A DNA stretch of 64,000 nt, taken from positions 3,961,590-4,025,589 of the forward strand of contig OY744471.1 of assembly GCA_963556145.1 (NCBI GenBank), in the 5' to 3' direction. This stretch comes from Hygrocybe punicea (Eukaryota > Basidiomycota > Agaricomycetes > Agaricales > Hygrophoraceae). Within the stretch, counting starts at the first letter, position 1. Each line of letters begins with the position of its first letter. Made by a program: the position numbers and the translations under genes. Shown here in pieces: positions 1-11,385 of the stretch. A model generated the notes under the pieces. It saw only the letters and a list, made by a program, of their open reading frames with translations, ran no database searches and was not told the origin of the DNA.

Positions 1-1080
1 TCACGCCACGACACAAGTCCGTGCACTCTTCGCATGCTCTGAGTGCGTTCAACTACTAGTACTAATAGAATGAGGGATCACACTGTGTGAACCCAGACTA
101 AGACTGACTACTGATTGGTGAGGGGGAAAATCCTACTGACTACTGGAATTTGAGGGCCCTATTTATACTGTTGGAGAACAATGGGGGATTGAGAACAATG
201 GAAAATTGAGAACAATAGGACTGAGTCATGAGAACAATGGATGGCATCAAAGAGGCTGTGAACGATAGGCTCTATCTCCATTTAGCTTGTTTAGAACAAA
301 AGACTGCTTAGAACAATAGACCATTGTCTTTATGTAAGCAGACTATCACAATCACTCTTTGATACATCCTATCTTATCATTATCTTATCATCCTCTTGTT
401 CACATCTTGTCTAATCATTTCCTATTATCTAGCTGAGCCGCTTTTGATCAATACAAGTAAACAAGATTTGTAATCAATCCATTACTGCTAATATAGGTAA
501 GAATACTAGTTGGGCTTGTCTCCTTGCATGTGCAATACAGAGAAATATATAATAAATAGTAATGAGTGGGGGATGAGCCTCTGTGCACCATACATAAACG
601 GCTAAGTCTGGGCATTGCTAGTGAAGCCATAATAAATGATATAAAGGTAAGCATATATACTATTTGTGTCTATTCACTAGCATGCGTAATGTGGAAAGGC
701 ATAAAATGGGTACTAATGAGTGTAGGTATGCATCTATAGTCTTGCACTTGAATATTTAAGTCCATGGTCCAATGGTAAACCCATGACATTACACCCAAAA
801 CCACTTGGGGTCATGACACTGCTTGACCTTGGACCCACGCTTTTTCCAGACCCACAAGATATTGCTGTTGCCATGTTGCCAGATTTTATACACAGATAGG
901 CAATCCTGGTGCAGAGATTGTTGACAATGACTTAGGCAAAGAATATCTAAAAGGAAGGAGATCTGTGGCATGGGAAGATTGGTTGTTGTCATTTATTTCA
1001 CATGATCTCGCTTGCCCAAGCCACGCAAAGCATGTTTGAGCACTGCTCGTGAGGTGAGGTGAGCTGCCTAGCCCCCACCC
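1..1080. other. Unassigned AT-rich stretch
   Basis: No open frame longer than about 70 codons is convincing here. The first 450 bases contain several short GAGAACAATGG-like repeats around 170-320, which suggests degenerate repeat sequence. I recognise no gene. Confidence 0.3.
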
Positions 1081-1085
1081 AACCC

Positions 1086-1730
1086 CCAAACGACCACATG
1101 GCCCCCCTACAGGCCCCTCCCATCTCTTGCAGCTGATCATTTGAGCCCAAACTCGAATCATCTGCCAAATCAGGTAATTGCTGTTTCTTATTTTCTTTGC
1201 GCTCACTGACCCATCTCCCTGCATTCCCCAGGCCCCACCACACCTGGAATCGACACAACAGCCCCCAGACGAGCCCCTCTGACCTCCCGCAGCTGACCAT
1301 TTGATTTCAAACTCGAATGGTCCACCAAAAGAAGTATGTTCTCATTTTGGACTAATTTGGCTCAACTCACACAACTCTCTGTGCTCCTCAGGGTCTATCA
1401 CACCCAGAAATGACCCAACAGCCCCCAGACAAGCCTCTCCAACCTCCCACAGCTGACCGTTCGAGTTGGGTCTCGAATATTGGGCCAAAAACAGGTATGT
1501 GGTCAATTTTGGCTAATTTGGCCAAACTAACCTTTCTCCCTGTGCTCCCAGGCCCCACCACACCCAGAAATGACCCAATGGCCCCTCGATATGCCCCTCC
1601 CACCTCTCGCGGCCGAATGTTCAAGCACAAACTCAAACATTCGGCCATTTTCTGCTTATTGCTATTTTCTTCCAATTACCCTATCTCCCCCACACTCCTC
1701 TGGCCCAATCACATATAGAATGGTCTCCTT
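1086..1730. repeat. 160-bp tandem repeat with exon-intron-like units
   Basis: About four copies of a roughly 160-bp unit follow each other, with unit starts near 1086, 1246, 1407 and 1568. Each unit has a C-rich block of about 103 bp and a T-rich block of about 57 bp. The T-rich block begins CAG|GTATGT or similar and ends in a pyrimidine tract plus CAG (for example 1495-1551), so it reads as a canonical short intron. The C-rich block has an imperfect hairpin built on ATTTGAG/CTCGAAT. In the last unit the hairpin is longer (GGCCGAATGTT/AACATTCGGCC) and the donor is lost. No coding function is claimed. Confidence 0.75.
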
Positions 1731-1872
1731 CGTATTTATGTAGCAGTAGTAATGTTGTACATTGGGTTTAAATATATTATTTGAAAACAAAAATGAACAG
1801 AACCAAAGTCAACACTCTGATCCAAATTCAATATTCTGAATCAAAATAAACATTCTGTTATTTATTTCTTGG

Positions 1873-2124
1873 TCAGTTACTATTGTAATATCCTATATTC
1901 TCTTCCTGCAAAATTTTGCAGGCACTGTCTAATTCCATACACATTCCACAAGCAAACTCCCAGAAGTGAACTAGATTTTTCTCCATGGCCACCATTCTCT
2001 TCTCCATGGCCATCCTCTCTGTTGCCATGGCCTTCCTCTCCATCTCCATTTGCCTCTCCATCTCCTCAAGCTTGTGGATTATACAACAAGGGCTCAGGTA
2101 GTTGAAAGTAATAGGTTCTCCCAT
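1873..2124 (-). CDS. Small methionine/glutamate-rich coiled-coil ORF, hypothetical
   Basis: An 83-codon frame with a central stretch of repeated MEKRMVAMEK-type heptads that would form a coiled coil. It has no recognised domain. It may be a fragment of a transposon-encoded protein, or chance coding in a short GCCATGG-containing repeat. No splice sites or promoter were identified. Confidence 0.2.
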   Translation of the reverse strand: MGEPITFNYLSPCCIIHKLEEMERQMEMERKAMATERMAMEKRMVAMEKNLVHFWEFACGMCMELDSACKILQEENIGYYNSN

Positions 2125-2129
2125 TAGAG

Positions 2130-3005
2130 AATTCAGAATGGAACATTCTCTGTTTTACAATCTTTCAAAGACTCAATTTCTGATTGTCTTCAGGATATTC
2201 CAGAAGCAGGATTGTTTGCTGCCTGAGAAAATTCAGTTTATGCTCTATTCTCTTGACATGTAGCATCTATGGCCATAATTTCAGAATTTTTTGCTGATTT
2301 TCAGCAATCAAATCTTATGCCATTGTTATGATTTCTTACATAAGACATGCTTACTTTTTTCTTTTCCCTTTCCCTCTTCTCTTCCACTATCTTTAGTCAT
2401 TCCTTTCATATATACGCTGCCTTTTCCCTCCACTTAGTTATATCATACAACAAATGCTATATGTTATTTCCTTCTACATATGTTTCATCTCTTGTCACCA
2501 TATGCTCTGGCACATAGCCATGATTCCTTTCCTATTAACATAGCTACTTCTTTGGACTATATAAGTAGTCTACTTTCAGCATGTAGACTTTAAACTTTGT
2601 ACACACTTGCAACTCAATCACTTCTTCTCACTCTAAGATTGATTGCCTTCAGAATCTAAGCCCCTTTCTTTAAACTGTCTTGTGAAGTAAAACCTTCAGC
2701 TTACTCTGTCGCATTACAGCTATTGATGCTAATTAAATTGCACTTTCCTTACCATATAAATAAATGAATATCTTGTTGTAATTTTTAACAGGGGTAGGAG
2801 GTGTTATGATAATTGGAAGAATCATTGTTATCAAGAAGGACTTGGAACTGAGGATACATCTAACACAAAATATCAATACGTATTTGGGTGGCACACACAC
2901 CATATTAGAGGGGTGCACGGACCATATTAGTCAAGTGACCAAATGACAAATTTTCCAGGAATCATCACTTATTTTTGATTAAAATAGCATGTCATTGATT
3001 ATTTC
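2130..3005. other. Unassigned AT-rich stretch
   Basis: AT-rich sequence with pyrimidine runs and scattered short frames on both strands. I see no recognisable gene, repeat array or element boundary. Confidence 0.3.
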
Positions 3006-3008
3006 TCT

Positions 3009-4062
3009 ATGTATTATTTTCGAAATAGTATTATGAACAAATGTTTGTATTTCAAATTGAAACTTCAACAGAATCTGTTCAGAAAACATGACTTCAAAGC
3101 TTACTTGAAATATGTCACCAAACAACCTCTATTAGCCAATGAATCAATTTTACTATTTTTCTTGGTTTTGTATCATATGTTAGCTTTTCAAATGTCTGCT
3201 CACTACATTTACAATAAAACTTTGAAATTATTTGACATTGTCAAGTCTGAAAATATACCTATCAATGCTAACATCCATATTGAATGTATTGGTAGAGGCA
3301 AAGCAAATATCTTCTCATTTCATGAACTAATGCCTACTTCAACCAATAACAATACTAGTATAGATGCAGCTAAATATAAATTCCACTCTTACATGCCAAA
3401 AAACAAAGCACTCTCACTAGTATCATTATCTGAAAAGTCACTTGTAATTGTAAACCATCCATTTGAACTGTTGATTCCAAAGTTGACTATTACAAACTTA
3501 AAAGTAATTGCAGCTAGTCATAGCATTCTTATACACTCAAAAATAAATCATGCATCAATTCAGACTACAATTCAGACTCATGTGTGCTCCAACTGTCCAG
3601 AATTTGTATCTGTCTTCAAATGTATTGGTTGCAATTCATAAGAAAACCTTGAATATCAGAGCAGTCAATAAGTTTAAAGTCCAATATCCTGACAAACATG
3701 CAACACAACATCTGGCTGCTGTACAGAAATTTTATGATGAAAACCCTGACAAGCATGCCAAACAAAATCTAGCAGCTGTACAGAAATTTCAGAGTGAAAA
3801 TCCTGATAAGCATGTAAGGCAAAACCATGCAGCTATGCAGAAATTTCCTCTAGAACATCCTAAGAAGCATGCGATACAAAACCTTGCAGCTGCACAAAAA
3901 TTTCACCTGGAAAATCCTGAGAAGCATGCAACACAAAACCTTGCAGCTATTATAAAATTCAAAGTTGATCATTATAAAAAGTATCTGCAACACACACTAA
4001 ATGTAGTTAGAAGACATACCATAAAACACTTGTTAACTGAGCTAGTGCTATGCATAACATGA
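3009..4062 (+). pseudogene. Helitron amino-terminal protein relic, copy A
   Basis: Two frames (3009-3641 and 3550-4062) together encode what was one protein; a frameshift lies near 3600. The first part runs into a segment with THVCSNCPEFVSVF, matching the SAP-like plus CxxC region found upstream of the Rep domain in basidiomycete Helitron proteins. The second part is a tandem repeat of about 19 residues (PDKHAKQNLAAVQKF core). The closely similar copy B at 8.9-10.7 kb goes on into a second cysteine-rich domain that is missing here. The homology is to Helitron proteins from family knowledge; the frameshift and truncation are seen directly. Not functional. Confidence 0.6.
3670..4000 (+). repeat. 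57-bp tandem repeats (19-residue unit) in copy A
   Basis: About five to six imperfect 57-bp units keep the reading frame and encode lysine/histidine/asparagine-rich 19-residue repeats. The same repeat occurs in copy B at 9890-10290. Confidence 0.7.
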
Positions 4063-4255
4063 ATGTGTTCTTTTTTTCCTTTCCCCTTCTTTGGTGAATT
4101 AAGTAATAAGATCAAATTGCATAAAGCATAAGGTACATAACATATGGTGCATATTGACTTATTGTGATAAGCCTACCTCTCACCTCTGTAACATATGAGA
4201 AAAATAAAATAAAACTACATTGAGATCCAACAAAAGAAACAGTGCCACATGAAAG
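4063..4255. other. AT-rich flank of Helitron relic A
   Basis: No gene is visible. The sequence links the relic to the dispersed repeat that follows. Confidence 0.25.
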
Positions 4256-4259
4256 AATC

Positions 4260-4900
4260 CTGAAAAGTTCTTGACATTTATATCTATATATAAAAAAGTT
4301 ATGTCAGCATTGAACCATGAATGATATGAGCATATTATGTGATCCAAAAAATATTTGTTCAGAGTCTATATATAAAAAATTGAGCTTAAACCAGCCACAA
4401 AGGTGAAAAAAAATATGGAATTAATGCACTAAATCAAAAAGATAATGTTTCAGGTTTGAGATGTAAAGCACAATAAGGTTCAAAGTCTAGGTTCAAATTG
4501 TGATCTGACTAATGATTATATACTCATGATTATATGATAAAATTGCTTTAAACTAAAATTAAAATGTGAAATAATCTAACTATATTGGGTTCATTTATTT
4601 ATCATGTGACCAAGTTATAACATCACTCACAAATAATAAGTGATAATTTGGTAGACAAGTATTTAGTTGGTCTTTATTTATATTTATTTGTATATATTTA
4701 CTATAGCTTAAATAACATTAAAAATATCATGAAATATATATTATTGGGTTATATAAGTAGATTTCTTACATATGAAAATACTATAATGATTAGTATGAAA
4801 TTTAGCATATATAATGCAAAATTATCTTATATATTTAGATTGGTCATATATAACTATTATCATTATGATCAGCAGAAAATTTGGTATATATAGTAGAAAT
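4260..4900 (+). repeat. Dispersed repeat, first copy (second at 20.1-20.8 kb)
   Basis: This AT-rich stretch aligns in the same orientation with 20290-20790; shared words include TTCAAAGTCTRGGTTCAAAT and GTGATCTGACTAATRATTA. No coding capacity is evident. It appears to belong to the same larger repeated unit as 5155-5600 and the array at 5640. Confidence 0.6.
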
Positions 4901-5154
4901 TACCTTGTTTAGTTGGACTAGTTATATATAACTGTCACTATAATAATCAGCACAAAATTTGGCATATATGATTGTACTCATCTAGTATTTTTTGTCTCTG
5001 TTCTTGAATAAGTTTTTTTCCATTGCGTACTAGATTGATTCATTTCAACTTCAAGTGGAGCAGAATTTACAGTAATAGAACCATCTGGACATGAATCAAG
5101 CCAACCAATGTTTCTGATAATGTTTTCAGTGGCATCAATTTGAGCTTTGATCAT

Positions 5155-5600
5155 GAAATTGTTCTACTTGTCCTGAGATTGAAGGAATGGGGAAATTGAA
5201 TTTCTAAGAAGACAGAACATGAAAAATGGATTAAAGTTCTACTCAAGGTAAAGTCAGTGTTTCAGGAGATTCCATCTGCTAACAAATTGTAAGTGATTAT
5301 TGGTGGACATAGTCAAAAAAGACTAACTAGAAAACGCTCCAAATGGCACATAGATTCTGAGAAGGCAAATGAGGAGAGCCATCAAAAAAAGAGCCACAGA
5401 CAAGGCACAGAGATGTAATTACTATACACATGACTGGCAAAAATGGCTGTTGGATAGTAGTAGTTTGAATATAGCTATAAAATATGAAACTTGTAAGTAA
5501 ATTAAATGTTGAAGTATATGCTACTGGGTAAAAAATTGATAACAGTATTGTCATATGATATGAATATAAATAGGTGAATAAAAGAAAAGTATTAAATTGA
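5155..5600 (+). repeat. Dispersed repeat, partner of 18.37-19.20 kb
   Basis: Sequence around 5160-5330 matches 18375-18600, including TGTAAGTGATTATTGGTGGA, and the match resumes in the AT-rich tail up to the 45-bp array in both places. The copy at 18 kb differs by a 362-bp MITE insertion. The short frame it encodes is more complete at 18 kb; I do not recognise the product. Confidence 0.6.
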
Positions 5601-5639
5601 CAGCATAAGAATTAAGAGGGTATATGTATATGTATATAT

Positions 5640-5890
5640 GTCCCAAGAACATCAGTTTGGACTATTCCAGCTGGGTCAGGATATATCCCAAGATTGTCAG
5701 CCTGGACCATGTTAGTTAGCTTAGAATATATCCTGATAGCATTAGTCTGGACCATCCCAGTTGGCCAAGGATATATCCTGAGCACATTAGCCTAGACCAT
5801 CCCAGCTGGGCCAGGATATATCCTGAGAACACCAGCCTAGACCATCCTAATTAGCTCAAGATATATCTCAGCCTGATTCAGCTATCCTCA
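5640..5890 (-). repeat. 45-bp minisatellite, array A
   Basis: About five diverged 45-bp units, each with the 12-bp palindrome AGGATATATCCT or a close variant, in the orientation opposite to the array at 10.7 kb. The array is followed by ATTCAGCTATCC, the same edge seen at array C (19.6 kb) and, inverted, at array B. Confidence 0.75.
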
Positions 5891-5904
5891 AGTCAGTTGG
5901 ATGT

Positions 5905-6010
5905 TCTAATTTTTAGGCATATCAAGTCATAAGTTCCTTTAAGACTCATTGTTTATCAGACCTGGTTCAGTAGGTTCATAATTAATTAATTCATTGATTG
6001 ATAAAGTTGA
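5905..6010 (-). repeat. Short repeat matching 28.48-28.60 kb in inverse orientation
   Basis: About 100 bases containing AGACCTGGTTCAG and the AATTAATTAATTCATT run match the reverse complement of 28476-28600, next to the hAT transposase relic. Its identity is unknown. Confidence 0.5.
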
Positions 6011-6339
6011 TTGTATGTAAAGAACTTTTTTTTCATGCAAGAGATATTATTTTACTTGATGTTCTGGAAAATCACATGTGATCCTGGCCATATTTGGACA
6101 TGCTTACATAAGCATCCAAATATGGGTTGTCTCAGCAAAGACAAATTACCTTTAATTATATTTAAAATATTCATACTAGCTTCAATTCTTATCGGATTCA
6201 GCTGAAAATTGAACTGCTGATTAATATAACCATTTCAGGCAAGATGTGATAGTCACATGTGACTGTTCTAAGCATATGAGATAATTTCTCATATTATATA
6301 TCAAATGTTATGTTGATCGTAACAGTAACAATCACATGT

Positions 6340-6570
6340 TGTAGAGATCCATATCTCTGTGGGCATGTATTCTTATAGTTTCCTTCATCCCCCTTCCCTC
6401 TACACTTCCGTCTCTTCATTATATTCCATTTCCTTAGTACACTCCCTTTTATAGATACTATACAGTGTTTTGTGTATATACATACAAACAAGCTGAGTTT
6501 TAGGTTTTCACCCCAACGACAAGGACTCGCACACCCTGAATCTGCACCTACAAAGGCTGTGTTCACTACA
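6340..6570 (+). mobile_element. Possible short 5' LTR
   Basis: A 231-bp segment begins TGTAGAGATCC, ends TTCACTACA, and has a TATA-like TTTTATAGATAC near 6450. Two bases later comes a primer-site-like TGGAGCCCACCGCAAGG, the same motif seen next to two other LTRs here. There is no second LTR copy in the window, so this rests on the TG..CA ends and the primer site alone. Confidence 0.4.
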
Positions 6571-6572
6571 AC

Positions 6573-6589
6573 TGGAGCCCACCGCAAGG
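6573..6589 (+). other. Putative tRNA primer-binding site
   Basis: TGGAGCCCACCGCAAGG lies two bases after the candidate LTR end. It closely resembles the sites at 35193-35208 (minus) and 60509-60527. Confidence 0.4.
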
Positions 6590-6599
6590 ATCTGTCAGC

Positions 6600-8640
6600 T
6601 CACTTCACTTTCGTTGTATTTTCTATACCCCGTTTGCCATTTTTGGTATAAAAACCCTCTTTATTGGCTGCAAAAAAAAAGATTTCCTACACCTTGTCAT
6701 CTCATTGTAGCTTCAAAAGCTTTCCCAAGATATTATCCAGTCTCTACTTGCTTATTTGTAGGTTTCTCGCATCTCCCCGATGGCAGCCATTCCCCCTCGC
6801 AAGTCCTAGACCTAGTGATACGTCAAATGCCGACGACTTTCATTTATTATCAATTTTCTTCAGTGTTGGTCCCTCTTTTTCCTATGTACTCTTATATTAT
6901 ATCACTGTCTACATCTATTCCTTTGTTTTCCGCCCAACTTCCACCTTTAAAGACCTCAAAAACGACCAAAATGTGCCAAGTTCTGAGTCCAAAGTTTTGA
7001 GGAGTCAGTCTTACAATCTGAGCACAAATATTTTTGGGCCTTCGCTCTATCATTGTGGCAACTGCCATCAGAAGTTCAGGCTCAGCCAACGTGCTCAGAA
7101 ACCTTCTGCCCATCAAAAAAATTTCCCTTGACCCAAGCTACTCGTTCCACTACCTTTCATCTCTCCCTTTCCCTCGAAAAAGTCCTTTACATTTTCTAGC
7201 GTAAAGCGATCTCCCAGTGTACTACTAGCATACGTTTTAGCCTATTTTGGAGTTTATGGTATGGGGAGACTATCATTATTTTGTGTACCGATTGTACTTT
7301 ATTCAAAGGAATCAACTACCTTCATGCAAGAAGGTAACATAAGCGATGGCTAGCTTATTCTTTGTCCACTTCCATGTGTGCTCACTTCTCTCCCTTGGCA
7401 TTTGCTATCTCATATCCCATATTGCATTTTGAGGTTAGTTTAGGAGACACAACATCTAGTTCTAGCGACAAACACTTTCACATGGCTTCCTGTGTTCAAA
7501 TGGCTCAGCTATCTTGACACCGTTTGAGGAGCACCTTACCTGACCGAATGCACTGTTAAGTAGTACAATGGCACAGAGCACTGATATCATCTTGTACATT
7601 TTGTTCTTTAGTGGAACAATAGCAAATGTTATCTGTGCCTCCACAATGCCACTAACACGAAACATTTGTGGCTTGGCAGGCAAGAAGCTACATATTTTGT
7701 TAATGAGCATTGCCTGACATGTATGTCGATGAACCTACTGTCCATTCCCATCTGCCTGACACCTATAATAGTGCACCTCGTTCTCTTCTTTATGAACGTA
7801 GTTCAATTTTGCCATGTTTTCCAGTATACCTTGTGGATCAACAGCTTTGGTAAAAGGGATGTGGACCATATCCGGTGTCTCTCTTTATTGTAAAATATCA
7901 ATTTGCTAAGTCAAGGCTGTGATGCCTGGAAGTTGTCAAGATGCGCCAGGGCTCCATTTGTTCCTCTGTGAATTGTCACTGGAAGAGGTGAAATACTTCA
8001 TATATTGCCTTGATTGCCTCGCCAAAGGTGGGAGAGCCAAGTCCTGTGATAGATAAGCTTCGCCTCAAGTATTTGTAGCATTGAGGAGAAATTCTATCAT
8101 GGTTAAAGTGAGTTGGTTGAACGGCAATAGTGTAATACTTACAATGGCCTTTCGAGAAGTGGCGGAAGGTCCTTTGCACTTATGATCCCTTGCACAGTAA
8201 AACCATTTATTTGTCACCTGTGGAGTCATCACCACTGCAACCTGACTTCAGAAAACGCCACGCTTGCAGCTGTTGGAAGAGTCGTATTTCTGCTTGGTCA
8301 GTCCAGTTATCCATCTGTGACTGCAATTAATAGTAGTATGTCTATGCCACGGCTGACTCACTTTTGTTACTTTGACGAGCTGACATTACTCAGTCTCCAT
8401 CCATGCTATGGATATTTGCTCTAATGTGTCACCTATATGGTCTTAGTATGTGTTCTCCACTGTCTATTGTCTCACTTCACTCGCGAGCACCTCCCATATC
8501 ATAGTTTTTGTCCATGTGAACATTTGTCATTTCAGTGGTCGAGGTGGATTTTACCGGTCAGTTTACACAAATTTTGTTGTACCAAGTCTCTTACAAGTAG
8601 ATTATTTGTGTGCCTCAAAGCTTTGCCTAAATTATTCCCC
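6600..8640. other. Degenerate stretch, possibly retroelement interior
   Basis: Downstream of the candidate LTR there are overlapping frames of 130-155 codons (6614-7131) with no recognisable retroelement motif. A minus-strand frame at 7976-8179 could be a fragment of an old gene, but I cannot name it. The rest holds nothing I can support. Confidence 0.25.
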
Positions 8641-8645
8641 CTTGA

Positions 8646-8862
8646 GGAAACGAAGATATATGACATACAACTATATACGTACTGATTCCGGGTCATTAGG
8701 GACATTGCATCGTGAGTAGGGATGATTCCAGAGGCGGAATCCAGAGTGGAATCAATAGGAAGGAGCGGAATTGAGCGGAATTGATGATACGGGAATGGAC
8801 ATGGACAGGAATGGAGTCAGATATAAAGAGGATACGGATCCACACAATCTGGAGCCTCTACA
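8646..8862 (-). mobile_element. Truncated LTR, family B
   Basis: About 217 bases match the terminal part of the LTRs at 35211-35789 and 58843-59442, from GAAGATATATGA to the edge GGAGCCTCTACA. The remaining two thirds of the LTR is missing. Orientation follows the copy at 35.2-35.8 kb, which precedes a gag relic on the minus strand. Confidence 0.7.
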
Positions 8863-10672
8863 GTGCTGTCACTGGGATTGGCCTTGTGCCTCCTGTAAAT
8901 GTCATACAAAATGTCCCTGTCACACCAACTGTCTCTGTCATACAAAATGTCATTCTCATACAAAATGTCATTCTATGTCCTGTTACTTTGAATTTTTATA
9001 AAGACAATTTGCCAAAGTATGAAAATCCCCCTTATTTACCAAGTTTAGTCCCTGTTCATCATATTGGTCTCCAGTCCACCTCTTCTTTCTCATCACAAAT
9101 CTCTGAAACAATCACAAGTATCCACAACAGTAATGAATTTGTTCTTTCTAGTTGTCAATCAGGTCATACCTCTTTCCTTTTTGAACTATATGCCAGAGTC
9201 TTCTTAAACATGTTTGATTTGCTTGCTGTGTATCATTGTACAACTAGCATTGCTAATAAATGTGTGTATATTAAGTTGAAACTTCAACAGAATCTGTTTA
9301 GAAAACATGACTTCAGAGCTTATTTGAAATATGTTACAAATTAGCCAATGGAGCCATTCTGTTGTTCTTCTTGGTTCTGTATCATTACCTAGCTTGTCAA
9401 GTGTCTGCTCAATATATTTGCAATAAAACTTCGAAATTATTTGACATTTTCAAGTCTGAAAATATACCTTTCAATCCAAACATTGATATTGAATGCATTG
9501 GTGGAGGCAAAGCAAATATATTCTTATTTTATGAACTAATGCCTGCTTCAACCAATAACAATGCTAGTATTGATGCAGCTAAATATAAATTCCACTCTTA
9601 CATGCCAAAAAGTGAAGCACTCTCATTGAAATCATCATCTGAAAAGTCACTTGTAATTGTAAATCACCCATTTGAATTGTTGATTCCAAAGTTGACCATT
9701 GCCAATTTGAAAGTAATTCCAGCTCATCATAGCATTCTTGTCCACTCAAAAATGAAGCAGGAATAAATTCAAATGGCAATACAAAATCATGTGTGCTCCA
9801 ACTGTCCTGAATTTGTATCCATCTTTGAATTTATTGATGAAGAAGTGATTGTAATTCACAAGAAAACCTCAAACACCAGAGCAGTCAATATATTTAAAGT
9901 ACAACATCCTGACAAATATACACAACAAAATCTAGCAGCTGTGCAGAAATTTCACAATGAACACCCTGATGAGCATGCCAAACAACATCTAGCAGCTGTA
10001 CAGAAATATCAGAGTGAAAATCCAAAGAAACTTGGCAAACAAAATCTGGCAGCTGTACAAAATTTTCACAGTGAAAATCCTGACAAGCATGCAAAGCAAA
10101 ACCTTGCAGCTGTACAAAAATTTCACCTAGAACATCCTGAGAAGCACGCAACACAAAACCTTACAGCTGTTACAAAATTCAAAGTTGATCATCATGACAA
10201 GCATCTGCAACACACATTAAATGCAGTTAGAAGATATACCATGAACCACCCTGAGAAGCATGCACAAACAAATCAGATTGCTGTTCAGACATACTGAGAT
10301 AATATTCAATTCCCTTCAGAATCACCTTCAGCAATATTGCAACACACCATTGTTTCAGGATTTTGTGGTGATACCTCTCCCAACAAATTTATTGAATCTG
10401 GTTGTGCTGTCTGTGGAAGATTGACTTTAGTCTCTCAATTGCAAAGCTACACAGAGTTGAATTTAAGTTGTTTGAAACAATCTGGTATAACTCAAACAGA
10501 ACGCTTTTCCATAAATGATCCAATTGAATCTTCAGACAGCCCTATAATAATTGAAGATCTTCCTGGCATTTGCAAGAAGTGTTACAAGTCTTTGGTCAAG
10601 GGAAAATGTCCAGCTATGTCTCTGGTAACAGGGCATTCAGCAAGATATTACCAACTGAGATGGGATGCCTGA
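8863..10672 (+). pseudogene. Helitron amino-terminal protein relic, copy B
   Basis: Three successive frames encode a longer version of copy A: a leader, the conserved block before HVCSNCPEFVSIF, a 19-residue repeat region (9890-10290), and a second cysteine domain with SGCAVCGRLTLVSQLQ and CKKCYKSLVKGKCPAMSL. That last motif is characteristic of the DUF6570-type region before the Rep domain in fungal Helitron proteins (family knowledge). Breaks seen directly are a frameshift near 9340, an in-frame stop at 9764-9766 and a stop after the repeats near 10296. Just after PAMSLVTGH the sequence switches to an element edge also present, inverted, at 19.65 kb, so the gene appears truncated by an insertion. 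Not functional. Confidence 0.65.
9890..10290 (+). repeat. 57-bp tandem repeats (19-residue unit) in copy B
   Basis: Seven in-frame units with the core PDKHAKQNLAAVQKF. Spacing is a constant 57 bp and divergence is mostly at the first and last residues of each unit. Copy A has the same array with fewer units. Confidence 0.8.
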
Positions 10673-10710
10673 AAATGAGATTACCCAACTGTCTTGGGGA
10701 TAGCTGAATC
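10640..10710 (+). repeat. Edge sequence shared with array C
   Basis: From about TTCAGCAAGATATTACC to GCTGAATCAGGCTGAG this matches the reverse complement of 19585-19655 with few differences. It marks the terminus of an unidentified repeated element that carries the 45-bp minisatellite just inside its end. Confidence 0.6.
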
Positions 10711-11385
10711 AGGCTGAGATATATCCTGGCCCAACTGACATAGTTCAGGCTGATGCTATCAGGATATATCCTGACCCAACTGACATGGTTCAGGCTGATT
10801 TTCTCAGGATATATCCTAACCCAACTGACATGGTCTAGGCTGATTTTCTCAGGATATATCCTGGCCCAACTGACATGGTCTAGGCTGAGGTTCTCAGGAT
10901 ATATCCTGATCCAACTGACATGGTTCAGGTTGAATTTCTCAGGATATATCCTGACCCAACTGGGATGGTCTAGGCTGATTTTCTCAGGATATATCCTGGC
11001 CCAACTGGGATGGTTCAGGCTGATGTTTCCTGGATATATCTTGGGCCAACTGAGATGGTCCAGGCTGGTGCTGCCAGGATATATCCTGGCCCAACTGGGA
11101 TGATTCAGTCAGAATTTCTCAGGATATATCCTGGCCCAACTTGGATGGTTCAGGCTGATGTTCCCAGGATATATCCTGGGCCAACTAAGATGGTCCAGGC
11201 TGGTGCTGCCCGGCTATATCCTGGCCTAATTGGGATGATTTAGGCTGGTGTTCCCAGGATATATCCTGGCCCAACTGACATGGTTCAGGCTGAATTTCTC
11301 AGGATATATCCTGGCTCAACTGAGATGGTCTAGGCTTATTGAGTCAGGATATATCCTGGGCCAACCATCACGACTCAGACTGGTT
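10711..11385 (+). repeat. 45-bp minisatellite, array B (about 15 units)
   Basis: Fifteen 45-bp units are regularly spaced, each with the palindrome AGGATATATCCT followed by TGGCCCAACTGACATGGT and similar. Because 45 is divisible by three, the array is open in several frames (for example 10753-11103), which explains the repetitive ORFs. There is no evidence of translation. Confidence 0.85.

Noticed and set aside
9890..11385. Possible CRISPR-like arrays
   Set aside because: Repeats are contiguous with no unique spacers, and the genome is eukaryotic.
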